Positions 1 through 6,071 of a stretch of 9,989 bases of DNA are shown one piece after another. The DNA comes from an uncultured bacterium (GTDB taxonomy: Bacteria; Chloroflexota; Anaerolineae; JACIWP01), in contig CAIQJD010000642.1 in NCBI GenBank assembly GCA_903872005.1, forward strand, positions 1 through 9,989. Direction: 5' to 3'. How positions within the stretch are numbered: position 1 is the first letter of the stretch; the number at the start of each line of letters is the position of its first letter. Under the pieces are notes generated by a model. That model saw nothing but the letters and a program-made list of their open reading frames with translations. It ran no database searches and had not been told where the DNA came from. Both the position numbers and the translations under genes were made by a program.

Positions 1-687
1 GACCATCTCCTTGATGACCTTCGAGTTGGAGAGAATCTGCCGGCGTTCCAGCAGCGAGCGGAAGAAGACGGGCAGCATTTTCGAGAGGCGCGAGAACTGC
101 TTCTCGAAGCGCGCGCCATCGGAGAAGATGCCGAAGGGCGAATTGGCGATGAAGAGATGCACCCAGTGCTCAATAGAGAGGAAGGCGCGCAGCGGCACAT
201 GGAACGTGAGATCACCCTTGTTGTGGGCCATGTAGGTGGGGATGTGGTAATAGCCGATCTCACGCGCCTGCGTATCCACGATCAACGGGCGCACGAAAGG
301 CTCCGGGCCGTGCGGGAAGTAGAACATGTTGCCGATGTAAGCGCCGGCTTCCATGCGGATGTCGCCTTGCAGCGGCAGGGCATGGGCGGTGATGGCCCTA
401 TCTTCCGGCGAGAAGGCGACGCGGCAGGCTTTGCCCAGGGCGCGCGCCTGGCTGATGAAAGCCGCCATGAACGCTGCGTCGAAGTAGAGGTTGTCCCGAT
501 AGGCGAGGATCTCTTCTTGCCCCTGGGGGATCTCTTCGAGGCTATCCACGACTAGCTCGTGGGTGCAATAGGGGGCCAAGATATCGCGCTGAAAAAGCCA
601 CAGCGGCTTGTTCATGACGCGCAAGTCGCGGGCCGGCTCATTGAACGGCGCGATTTTCCGGCGATCCCGGATGATGACTTTTCGCAT
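1..687 (-). CDS. Conserved hypothetical protein, N-terminal 229 residues (3' end outside window)
   Basis: An open frame runs from an ATG at 687 to the left edge without a stop, so only the N-terminal part is seen. It begins MRKVIIRDRRKIAPFNEPAR and contains motifs such as LAYRDNLYFD (about residues 61-70) and SIEHWVHLFIANSPFGIF (about 165-185), with no signal peptide or membrane segment. It lies 47 nt after the V4R gene on the same strand, so it is probably the next gene of the same operon. The Shine-Dalgarno is weak (AGGA about 11 nt upstream), and no other ATG in the same frame lies nearby upstream. From memory it resembles Chloroflexota proteins combining a degenerate nucleotidyltransferase-like N-terminus with a C-terminal hexapeptide beta-helix (GlmU-like architecture). 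The part that would show the repeats is missing, so the function stays unassigned. The gene itself looks real: codon use is even and the protein composition is normal. Confidence 0.82.
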   Translation of the reverse strand, partial: MRKVIIRDRRKIAPFNEPARDLRVMNKPLWLFQRDILAPYCTHELVVDSLEEIPQGQEEILAYRDNLYFDAAFMAAFISQARALGKACRVAFSPEDRAITAHALPLQGDIRMEAGAYIGNMFYFPHGPEPFVRPLIVDTQAREIGYYHIPTYMAHNKGDLTFHVPLRAFLSIEHWVHLFIANSPFGIFSDGARFEKQFSRLSKMLPVFFRSLLERRQILSNSKVIKEMV

Positions 688-734
688 ACCCGACGCGATT
701 CCTATGGACAGCCCATGTCGCGCCAAGCGCGCGC

Positions 735-1385
735 CTAACGGATTGGCTTCTTGGCGATATGAAAACGACATGCGGCGTCGCCGGCGGCAATGCAGGCCGT
801 CTCTTCGACGCGGAATTCGTGGCCGCCGCTTACCCAGCGCAGACCTTCGGCCAGGATGCCCACCGCCAAATGGCAACATGGGCCTTCGGTATGGCGTCCC
901 CAGCAGACGGCGCAACGCTCGTTGTTCCACATATAGTGGTCGCTGAATTCTTCTAATACGACGATCTGATCGCTGAAGCGGTTGAAGATGCCGGCGAAGG
1001 TCTCCGCGCCGATCTTGATCTTCATGCCCAATGGGATGAGACGCAAGGCCAAGTCGGCAATGCCAATCACCGCCTCGAAGTCTTGCAAGCCATACTTGAA
1101 AGTGGCGCGGCCGGCTTGCATGGCGATGCCCTTGCCGCCGCGCGGCCCATACATCTCCTCCAACGCCTGTTGGATGCTGGAAAGCTCGACGAAGTCGAAG
1201 CCCGGCTCCAGGTCATTGGGCGGATAATTGTTGACGCGGTGGCGGACGCCGGCGAAGTTCAACGCCGCGCTGACGCCGTTGCGCCCTAACACATCTTCCA
1301 GTCCCAGGAGATAGGCTCGCGCCATGCGATTGGAATAGTAATAGGACGGGGTGTTAGGATTGATGCGTAATAACGTTCCCGCCAT
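735..1385 (-). CDS. V4R (4-vinyl reductase-like) domain protein
   Basis: The protein has 216 residues. The open frame extends 60 codons further upstream, into the hydrolase gene, but that extension is Arg/Ala-rich shadow sequence. The ATG at 1385 is preceded by GGGAG with 5 nt spacing. Residues about 150-211 match a V4R domain, a small-molecule-binding module found in regulators, bacteriochlorophyll-related proteins and TRAPP relatives. The signature is C158-x2-C161, then C170-C171, then GILAEGLRWVSG, and finally ETACIAAGDAACRF, the family's usual 'E.C.A.GD..CRF' ending. The six cysteines (158, 161, 170, 171, 198, 206) could bind a metal or form disulfides, but this is inference. The N-terminal 140 residues (NRMARAYLLGLEDVLGRNG at 19-37) resemble the helical front half seen in other V4R/heme-NO-binding-like proteins. 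It sits 35 nt after an alpha/beta hydrolase and two genes after a small GTPase, so a sensory role in that module is plausible. The ligand is unknown. Confidence 0.88.
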   Translation of the reverse strand: MAGTLLRINPNTPSYYYSNRMARAYLLGLEDVLGRNGVSAALNFAGVRHRVNNYPPNDLEPGFDFVELSSIQQALEEMYGPRGGKGIAMQAGRATFKYGLQDFEAVIGIADLALRLIPLGMKIKIGAETFAGIFNRFSDQIVVLEEFSDHYMWNNERCAVCWGRHTEGPCCHLAVGILAEGLRWVSGGHEFRVEETACIAAGDAACRFHIAKKPIR

Positions 1386-1390
1386 TTTCG

Positions 1391-1395
1391 CTCCC
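1391..1395 (-). promoter_or_regulatory. Ribosome binding site fixing the V4R start
   Basis: On the minus strand GGGAG lies 5 nt before the ATG at 1385. It supports the short, 216-residue form over the 60-codon longer frame that would begin inside the hydrolase gene. Confidence 0.7.
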
Positions 1396-1420
1396 GGGAT
1401 ACATCGGCCCGCCGATGCCC

Positions 1421-2230
1421 TCAGACTGCCGGCGGGCGCTCGCCGACTGGCAAGGCCAGGAAATCCCGCAAAACCTGATAGAAGCGTTCGCTCTCGTCTA
1501 GCATCGGATAGTGGCGCGAATGCTCGAAGACGATGCCGCGGCCGCGCGGCATCTGGCGCACCCATTCGACCTGGTTCGGGTTGACGATGTTGTCGCCGCG
1601 CCCAAAGATGCCCCAGACCGGCATCTGAAAGGCTGCCAGGCGCGGCCGCAAATCCATCTTTGCCAGCGATCCGATGCTATAGGAAAAAGCTTGCATGTGG
1701 GTGCGGGTGATGTCTTGCATGAACATGCGATACCAGCGGCCGGCGTCCCGCGCGATCCAGGGAGAGTAGAGTTTCATGGCCGCCGGCAAGAAGAACGGCA
1801 CGTTCCAGGCCAGCCAGCCAAAGGGCTGCCGGCCGGCGATCTTCAGCCAGAACGCCAACGACGTCCCCACCACCGGCGAGCCGACGATGGCGACCTTCTC
1901 CACGCTTTGCGGCTGGGCCAGGGCCAAAGAGAGCGCCACGCTCCCGCCCATGGAATGGCCCAGCACCGGCGCGATGGCGATCCCCATACTCTCCATGAAA
2001 ATCTGCACCATCGCCACGTAGTCGGCAATCTCGTAGCGATATTCCTGCTTCGCGGAATCGCCGAAACCCCAGAAATCGAGCGCGTGGACACGGTACGACC
2101 GGGAGAGCATCTCCATCGAGTCGCGCCAGTTGGCCCACGAGCCGAGCCAACAGTGCAGCAACAGCACCGGCCGGCCGCGCCCAATCGTCTCGTAATGCAC
2201 GACGCCGCGATCAGTGACGATGGATCCCAC
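1421..2230 (-). CDS. Alpha/beta-fold hydrolase
   Basis: The protein has 269 residues and is a complete alpha/beta hydrolase of the HIP/abhydrolase_1 type. The oxyanion region LLLHCWLGSWANW lies at about 23-35, the nucleophile elbow GHSMGG at 91-96 with Ser93, the likely acid in FGRGDNIV (Asp213), and the likely catalytic His in SRHYPMLDE (His240). A cap of about 65 residues separates the halves (about 125-195) and is rich in aromatic residues, suggesting a hydrophobic substrate. The start is GTG at 2230: an in-frame TAG lies 18 nt upstream, and AAGGAAG sits 6 nt before the GTG. The first 20 nt overlap the end of the GTPase gene, which suggests translational coupling. There is no signal peptide, so it is probably cytoplasmic. 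Enzymes of this family include esterases, epoxide hydrolases, haloperoxidases and C-C hydrolases. The exact substrate cannot be told. Confidence 0.93.
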   Translation of the reverse strand: MGSIVTDRGVVHYETIGRGRPVLLLHCWLGSWANWRDSMEMLSRSYRVHALDFWGFGDSAKQEYRYEIADYVAMVQIFMESMGIAIAPVLGHSMGGSVALSLALAQPQSVEKVAIVGSPVVGTSLAFWLKIAGRQPFGWLAWNVPFFLPAAMKLYSPWIARDAGRWYRMFMQDITRTHMQAFSYSIGSLAKMDLRPRLAAFQMPVWGIFGRGDNIVNPNQVEWVRQMPRGRGIVFEHSRHYPMLDESERFYQVLRDFLALPVGERPPAV

Positions 2231-2768
2231 CGTCGTCTTCCTTATCTATGCCTTCGAGAATGGTGTAGAGCAACTCCAGTAAGATGTGTTTGACGCTCTC
2301 CTTGTCGCGCGCCACGCAGGGCAGGATCTTGGTCTTCGGATCAATGCGTAGGGCGATACGCAGATCATCAATGCCCCAGGCGTCGGCGACATCTTGCTTG
2401 TTCGCCGCGATGACATAGGGGGTATTGGCGTAGCCCTTGAAAATATCGAGGATGTAGCGGGCCTCGCGGAAGGTTTCGGGTTTCACGCTATCAATGAGGA
2501 TGACGAAGCCGAGCATGCCTTCGGAGAGGATCTCCCACATGAAGTCGAAGCGCTTTTGGCCGGGCGTGCCGAAGAGGTATAGCACCAGGTCATCGTCAAT
2601 GCTGATGCGCCCGAAGTCCATCGCCACGGTGGTCTGATGCTTGACCGTTTTGGTGGAATCGCTGATCTGGCGTTCCGTAGATACGACATCAATCTCGCTG
2701 ACGCTGCGGATGAACTCTGTCTTGCCGGCATTGAAGGGGCCAGTGACGACGATCTTGACTGCTTGCAT
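2211..2768 (-). CDS. Small Ras-like GTPase (conservon CvnD/MglA-type)
   Basis: The protein has 185 residues. The P-loop is GPFNAGKT (10-17), the switch I Thr is in QTTVAMDFG (45-53), the switch II motif is FGTPGQKRF (66-74), the base-specificity motif is NKQD (123-126), and the G5 position reads CVARD (151-155). FGTPGQ replaces the usual D-x-x-G aspartate with Gly, as in the CvnD-like GTPases of actinobacterial conservons; MglA-type proteins also vary here. Such GTPases act as switches in polarity, motility and development, together with roadblock or sensor partners. The start was set at ATG 2768, with GGGAG 5 nt upstream, because a 27-residue upstream extension is low-complexity and overlaps the preceding gene. 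It follows the DUF4388 gene by 58 nt and overlaps the hydrolase start by 20 nt. No roadblock protein (the usual GAP) is visible in the window; it may lie elsewhere, or the DUF4388 partner may take that role (inference). Confidence 0.93.
   Translation of the reverse strand: MQAVKIVVTGPFNAGKTEFIRSVSEIDVVSTERQISDSTKTVKHQTTVAMDFGRISIDDDLVLYLFGTPGQKRFDFMWEILSEGMLGFVILIDSVKPETFREARYILDIFKGYANTPYVIAANKQDVADAWGIDDLRIALRIDPKTKILPCVARDKESVKHILLELLYTILEGIDKEDDGGIHRH
2237..2243 (-). promoter_or_regulatory. Ribosome binding site for the GTG start of the hydrolase
   Basis: AAGGAAG on the minus strand lies 6 nt before GTG at 2230, inside the last codons of the GTPase gene. With the in-frame TAG just upstream, it makes GTG the only credible start for the hydrolase. 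Confidence 0.7.
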
Positions 2769-2773
2769 GTAGT

Positions 2774-2778
2774 CTCCC
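2774..2778 (-). promoter_or_regulatory. Ribosome binding site fixing the GTPase start
   Basis: GGGAG on the minus strand lies 5 nt before ATG 2768. It favours the 185-residue protein that begins right at the first beta strand over the longer frame starting at 2849 inside the DUF4388 gene. Confidence 0.7.
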
Positions 2779-2826
2779 AGTGGCTGTCTTGGCGAGGGGC
2801 TGCCCGGCGCGGCTTCCTCGGCCGGC

Positions 2827-3702
2827 TCAGATGCGCCGGATGCGGTCAATCAGGCGCAGAATGACATTGCGTTTGACGGCCGGCGGCTTGGCCGCTTCGG
2901 TCGCCTTGGCCGGCTCGGCCGCGCGGGCTGGCTCGGGCGTCTTTTCGGCCGGCGCGCCGGGGCGCAGCGGACGCTTGCGCGCCGCGCCATCCAGGTCTAC
3001 CATTTCCACCAGGCCGGCCGAGAGCATCCCGAAGACGATTTTGCGAATCTGGAAGTCGTTCATCCCGTTGTACTGGGCAATCTGACGGATGGTGTTGCGC
3101 GGGTTGATGAAAGAGATCACGCGCCACTCGTCGGCGCTCAGGTTGATGTTGCGAAGGCGCGCGCTGGGCCGTTCGGTGAACTTCAGCGCTACATCCAGGT
3201 CGGGCACCTCATCTTGCAACCGCTCCCATTCTTTGATGCGCCGGCTCCCCTCCATGATGACGTTTTCCAGGTCAATCGGCGCCGTAATGCGGTCGGCCGA
3301 GGGGAGCTGGTTGGGTTCAAAATGAAATTTGCCGTCGGTCCAGGTGAAGAGGAGATACATGACTTCCAGGGTTTGCATCCGCACGCTGGAGATGATGTCT
3401 TCTTGCGAGACGTAGCCGGCATTGATGAGCAGCATGCCGAGTTCCTTGTCCGTGTTGATCTGCGAGCGCGTCTTGATGACGCGCGCCTGTTCGAGCGTGA
3501 TTTTGCCCGATTTTTGCAGCACGGCCGTGAGCGCATTGTCCTGGCCGGCCAGGGAGGCGTGAATGAGCTTCCCTTCGCGGAAGAAAAGGTGCGCTGTCGT
3601 GCCATCCGTCTCAATGGTCAGCACGCCGGTCTTGCGAGCCAGGTTAATCAGGTTCAAGAGCTGGGTGGTGCTGAAATCGCGCAGATTCCCTTTGAGTGCC
3701 AT
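2827..3702 (-). CDS. DUF4388 (PATAN-type) protein with C-terminal Ala/Pro-rich tail
   Basis: The protein has 291 residues. The N-terminus, MALKGNLRDFSTTQLLNLIN, with FFREGKLIHA (40-49) and GKFHFEP (124-130), is a typical DUF4388/PATAN domain. That module is linked to bacterial signalling, gliding and type IV pilus systems. Residues about 188-236 (LSADEWRVISFINPRNTIRQ onwards) look like a winged-helix segment that often follows DUF4388. Residues about 240-276 are an Ala/Pro/Lys/Glu-rich flexible linker. The last 15 residues (KRNVILRLIDRIRRI) form a short basic amphipathic helix that might touch a membrane or a partner. AAGG lies about 9 nt before the ATG. It is the first gene of the operon, with a clear promoter about 107 nt upstream, and the GTPase is next. 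In this family it is often paired with small GTPases, so it is a likely GTPase partner or adaptor (inference). Confidence 0.92.
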   Translation of the reverse strand: MALKGNLRDFSTTQLLNLINLARKTGVLTIETDGTTAHLFFREGKLIHASLAGQDNALTAVLQKSGKITLEQARVIKTRSQINTDKELGMLLINAGYVSQEDIISSVRMQTLEVMYLLFTWTDGKFHFEPNQLPSADRITAPIDLENVIMEGSRRIKEWERLQDEVPDLDVALKFTERPSARLRNINLSADEWRVISFINPRNTIRQIAQYNGMNDFQIRKIVFGMLSAGLVEMVDLDGAARKRPLRPGAPAEKTPEPARAAEPAKATEAAKPPAVKRNVILRLIDRIRRI

Positions 3703-3722
3703 GGCGCTTTACCTTCCATGCC

Positions 3723-3744
3723 TGCGCGGCCGTGGGCCGGCGCA
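3723..3744 (-). other. GC-rich hairpin in the leader of the DUF4388 operon
   Basis: TGCGCGGCC and GGCCGGCGCA pair around a 3-nt loop, giving a 9-bp stem with one bulged base. It lies 21 nt upstream of the DUF4388 start, just ahead of the ribosome binding site. In the minus-strand transcript there is no U-run after it, so it is not a simple terminator. It may tune translation or mRNA stability, but this is unproven. Confidence 0.45.
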
Positions 3745-3761
3745 GTTTTGTGAATGGACCT

Positions 3762-3782
3762 GTCCCCCAGGGGGAGTCCCCC
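3762..3782 (-). repeat. Direct repeat GTCCCCC x2 around GGGGG (alternative hairpins)
   Basis: On the plus strand two GTCCCCC copies (3762-3768 and 3776-3782) flank AGGGGGA. The central G-run can pair with either C-run, so the leader RNA of the DUF4388 operon could form two mutually exclusive short hairpins. The function is unknown. Confidence 0.5.
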
Positions 3783-3808
3783 GCAAGGCATCTACCGCCT
3801 ATCTTCGC

Positions 3809-3837
3809 ATTATACCTGGCGACCGTCTTTAAGTCAA
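3809..3837 (-). promoter_or_regulatory. Sigma70-type promoter of the DUF4388-GTPase operon
   Basis: Read on the minus strand, TTGACT (3837-3832) is followed after exactly 17 nt by a perfect TATAAT (3814-3809). Transcription would start near 3802, giving a leader of about 100 nt before the DUF4388 ATG. The promoter lies 28 nt past the RNase J stop, so the operon has its own start and need not depend on read-through. Confidence 0.8.
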
Positions 3838-3864
3838 CCTATCGCTATGTCAAGCTGGTCGGCC

Positions 3865-5520
3865 CTAATCCAGCTCGGTGACAATCGGCACGACGATGGG
3901 CCGGCGCCGCGTGCGGTCATAGATCAAGTGTCTCACATTATCGCGCAACTGGTCGGCGAGCATCTGCCGGCCCGGATAGTGCGCCAGTCGCTCCAACAGG
4001 CCGGCGACGGCGGCATTGATCTCGACGACCAACTCGGCCGCGTCGGGCATGTGGATGAAGCCGTGCGAGATGACCTCGGCGTCGCCGACGAGCTGCGACT
4101 TGCCACGATTCACCTTCAAGCCGATGACGACGAAGCCATCTTCTGCCAACATCTCGCGCTCGCGCAGCACCTCCGGACCAATATCGCCCACGCCGCTGCC
4201 ATCCACGAAGACGTAGCCGCCCGGCACGCGCTCGCCGACGCGCCCGCCCTGCTCATCGAAGTGCAAGACGTAGCCATTCTCGACGACGAAGACATTCTCG
4301 GCCGGCCAGCCCATCTCCTGGGCGGTGCGGGCGTGACGATGCAGGTGGCGCAGCTCGCCGTGAATGGGGACAAAATAGCGCGGCTGGATGAGCTTGAGCA
4401 GCAATTTCTGCTCTTCCTGACTTGCATGACCGGACACATGCACCGGCGCGATCTTGTCGTACACCACGTCCGCGCCGCGCTGGAAGAGCCGGTTGATGAC
4501 GTCGTTGAATTCCTCTTCGTTGCCCGGGATGGGGTGGGCAGAGAGGACGACCGTATCGCCGGGCTGAATGTGAATCTGCCGGTGATTGCCCTTCGCCATG
4601 CGCCCCAGGGCGGCGGTCGGTTCGCCCTGGGTGCCGGTCGCCAGGATAGCGATCTGTTGCGGCGCGAAGCCGCGCATCTGGCTCATGGGAATCAGCAGGT
4701 TGGGCGGCAGCTCCAGGTAGCCCAGGTCGTGGGCGATGCGGATGTTCTCTTCTATGCTATGGCCGGCGATGGCGAGCCGACGCCCGTGCCGCGCCGCCAC
4801 CCAGATGACCTGCTGGATGCGCGGCAGATGGGAGGCGAAGGCGGCGACGATGACGCGGCCGGGCGCGTGGTCGAAGATTTCATCGAAGGCCGGCTGCACC
4901 GAACGCTCCGAGCCAGTGAAGCCGGCCGTCTCGGCGTTGGTCGAATCCGATAGCAGCGCCAGGACGCCCTCGGCCCCGAAGCCGGCCAGCCGCGCCAGGT
5001 CGGCCGGCGGGTCAATGACCGGCGTATAGTCGAGCTTGAAATCGCCGGAGTGGACGATCAGGCCGGCCGGCGTGCGGATGGCGAGGCCGACGCCGTCGGG
5101 GACGCTGTGGTTGACGCGGAAGAATTCGACGTCGAAGTCGCCGGCGACGATGCGGTCGCCGCCATTGACGACGTGGAGCATCGCGCGCTGCCGGTCGCGG
5201 GAGCGCAGGCGCGCTTCAATCAGCCCCATCGTGAGCCGCGTGGCGTAAATGGGGACTTGCAGATGCTTCAGCACGTAGGGGAGCGCGCCGATGTGATCTT
5301 CGTGGCCGTGAGTGACGATGATGGCGCGCACTCTACTGAGCTTGTCCATCAAATACCTGAAGTCGGGGATGACCAGGTCAATGCCAAGCATGTCATTTTC
5401 GGGAAACATGATGCCGGCGTCAATGATCAGGATATCGTCGCCGACCTCCAGAACCATCATGTTCTTACCGACTTCGCCGAGACCGCCGAGAGGAATGATA
5501 CGCAATTCTTGATTGGTCAT
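3865..5520 (-). CDS. rnj: Ribonuclease J
   Basis: The protein has 551 residues, the usual length for RNase J, an mRNA-degrading and rRNA-maturing enzyme with 5'-to-3' exonuclease and endonuclease activity. The N-terminal beta-lactamase fold starts ELRIIPLGGLGEVGKN. The zinc-binding motif THGHEDHIGALPYV holds His71, His73, Asp75 and His76. Further metal ligands lie in NHSVPDG and VHSGDFKLDYTP, and the beta-CASP part includes LLSDSTNAE, HVSGHASQEE and FVPIHGELRHLHRH. The C-terminal region (about 450-551) is the small domain used for dimer contacts. An AGGA lies 5 nt before the ATG. It is transcribed alone from a promoter about 65 nt upstream. There is only 28 nt between its stop and the next promoter, with no visible terminator, so read-through into the DUF4388 operon is possible. 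Whether the genome has one or two RNase J copies (J1/J2) cannot be told from here. Confidence 0.97.
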   Translation of the reverse strand: MTNQELRIIPLGGLGEVGKNMMVLEVGDDILIIDAGIMFPENDMLGIDLVIPDFRYLMDKLSRVRAIIVTHGHEDHIGALPYVLKHLQVPIYATRLTMGLIEARLRSRDRQRAMLHVVNGGDRIVAGDFDVEFFRVNHSVPDGVGLAIRTPAGLIVHSGDFKLDYTPVIDPPADLARLAGFGAEGVLALLSDSTNAETAGFTGSERSVQPAFDEIFDHAPGRVIVAAFASHLPRIQQVIWVAARHGRRLAIAGHSIEENIRIAHDLGYLELPPNLLIPMSQMRGFAPQQIAILATGTQGEPTAALGRMAKGNHRQIHIQPGDTVVLSAHPIPGNEEEFNDVINRLFQRGADVVYDKIAPVHVSGHASQEEQKLLLKLIQPRYFVPIHGELRHLHRHARTAQEMGWPAENVFVVENGYVLHFDEQGGRVGERVPGGYVFVDGSGVGDIGPEVLREREMLAEDGFVVIGLKVNRGKSQLVGDAEVISHGFIHMPDAAELVVEINAAVAGLLERLAHYPGRQMLADQLRDNVRHLIYDRTRRRPIVVPIVTELD

Positions 5521-5585
5521 GCCGTCCTGCCCACCATCATGGCTATTATTACGCGTCGCTCCAGGGTAGCCGTGCCTTCCTTTTT

Positions 5586-5614
5586 ATCGTAGCATGAAAC
5601 AAAGGGCTTGTCAA
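5586..5614 (-). promoter_or_regulatory. Sigma70-type promoter of RNase J
   Basis: On the minus strand TTGACA (5614-5609) and TACGAT (5591-5586) are 17 nt apart. The start point would be near 5579, giving a leader of about 58 nt. The -10 box overlaps an octamer CGTAGCAT (5588-5595) that also occurs in the neighbouring inverted-repeat element. Confidence 0.75.
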
Positions 5615-5629
5615 CTGATGTTGAAAAGA

Positions 5630-5759
5630 GGGTGTGTTTCACATTGCGGGGGACGGGCATTTGGGCTGTCGTAGCATAGCCCCTTGTGGGCGTTTTGGCC
5701 TGGGTCAGACGCGCACAAGGCGCTATGCTACACACGCGCCCAAACATTGAAACGCACCC
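5630..5759. repeat. Imperfect inverted-repeat element (about 130 bp, MITE-like or dispersed repeat)
   Basis: The inner arms 5671-5692 and 5710-5731 are complementary at 20 of 22 positions (core GTAGCATAGC, then CCTTGTG, then GCG) around a 17-nt loop. Outside these, TTTGGGC (5660-5666) pairs with GCCCAAA (5738-5744). At the ends, GGGTGTGTTTCACATTG (5630-5646) resembles the complement of 5745-5759 (GGGTGCGTTTCAATG). The left arm carries about 13 extra nt. There is no coding capacity and no obvious target-site duplication. It lies between two divergent promoters, so it could be a non-autonomous mobile element, a dispersed palindromic repeat or a regulatory structure. There is no U-run to make it a terminator. 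Confidence 0.75.
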
Positions 5760-5775
5760 GCCGACGAACGCCGGC

Positions 5776-5804
5776 TTGACGAGATATGCCGTCTGCACTA
5801 TACT
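5776..5804 (+). promoter_or_regulatory. Sigma70-type promoter of the monooxygenase-PanE operon
   Basis: TTGACG (5776-5781) and TATACT (5799-5804) are separated by 17 nt. Transcription would start near 5811. The first downstream gene begins at 6072, so the transcript has an unusually long leader of about 260 nt. Confidence 0.75.
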
Positions 5805-5810
5805 CTACTC

Positions 5811-6071
5811 AAGCAACCTGTAAGGCGCGTAATCGCGTGGCTTCATTCCCGCGCCGGAATCGGGCCGCTTGCGCGCCACGTTTCGCCGCACAACGCCGCC
5901 GGGCGTTTGCAGGGCGTGGCGACACACCCGTCGCGGCCTTGTGGTGCGGCCATGCCATTGGCCTGGATAACTTGCCCGAAAGAATCGCCTGTGCCGCCGG
6001 CGCCTGGCGGCCGGCCACCCGGATAGGCGCTTTGTGCCCTTGAGCCATGCGTTGACAGAAAGGATACATCC
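5811..6071 (+). other. Long GC-rich 5' leader without a convincing gene
   Basis: Between the promoter and the ATG at 6072 I see no real coding sequence. Possible hairpins are: CGTGGC (5836-5841) with GCCACG (5875-5880), enclosing ATTCC/GGAAT (5845-5849/5856-5860); GCGAC/GTCGC (5919-5923/5930-5934); and GCCGCC/GGCGGC (5993-5998/6006-6011). It does not match tmRNA, RNase P RNA, SRP RNA or a riboswitch I can recognise. It may be a structured leader, an unrecognised small RNA or a decayed sequence. Confidence 0.4.

Noticed and set aside
1386..1565. 60-codon N-terminal extension of the V4R protein
   Set aside because: It overlaps the hydrolase gene, is Arg/Ala-rich, and a good ribosome binding site marks the ATG at 1385.
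2769..2849. 27-codon N-terminal extension of the GTPase
   Set aside because: It overlaps the DUF4388 gene end, is low-complexity, and a good ribosome binding site precedes ATG 2768.
3846..3851. Second TTGACA on the minus strand upstream of the DUF4388 promoter
   Set aside because: No -10 box lies at a suitable distance; the TTGACT-17-TATAAT pair is much better.
3754..4953. 399-codon plus-strand frame opposite RNase J
   Set aside because: It lies antisense to a clear RNase J with its full set of motifs. Long antisense frames are common in GC-rich genes.
5671..5731. Inverted repeat read as a transcription terminator
   Set aside because: No gene on either strand ends here and no U-run follows the stem.
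5517..5798. 93-codon minus-strand frame across the inverted repeat
   Set aside because: It covers the repeat, the RNase J promoter and its leader, has no ribosome binding site that fits, and its translation looks like chance sequence.
5786..6069. Overlapping 85-86 codon frames on both strands in the leader
   Set aside because: The plus-strand frame starts between the -35 and -10 boxes, so its start codon would not be in the transcript. The minus-strand frames lack ribosome binding sites and are Arg/Ala-rich, as expected of GC-rich shadow frames.
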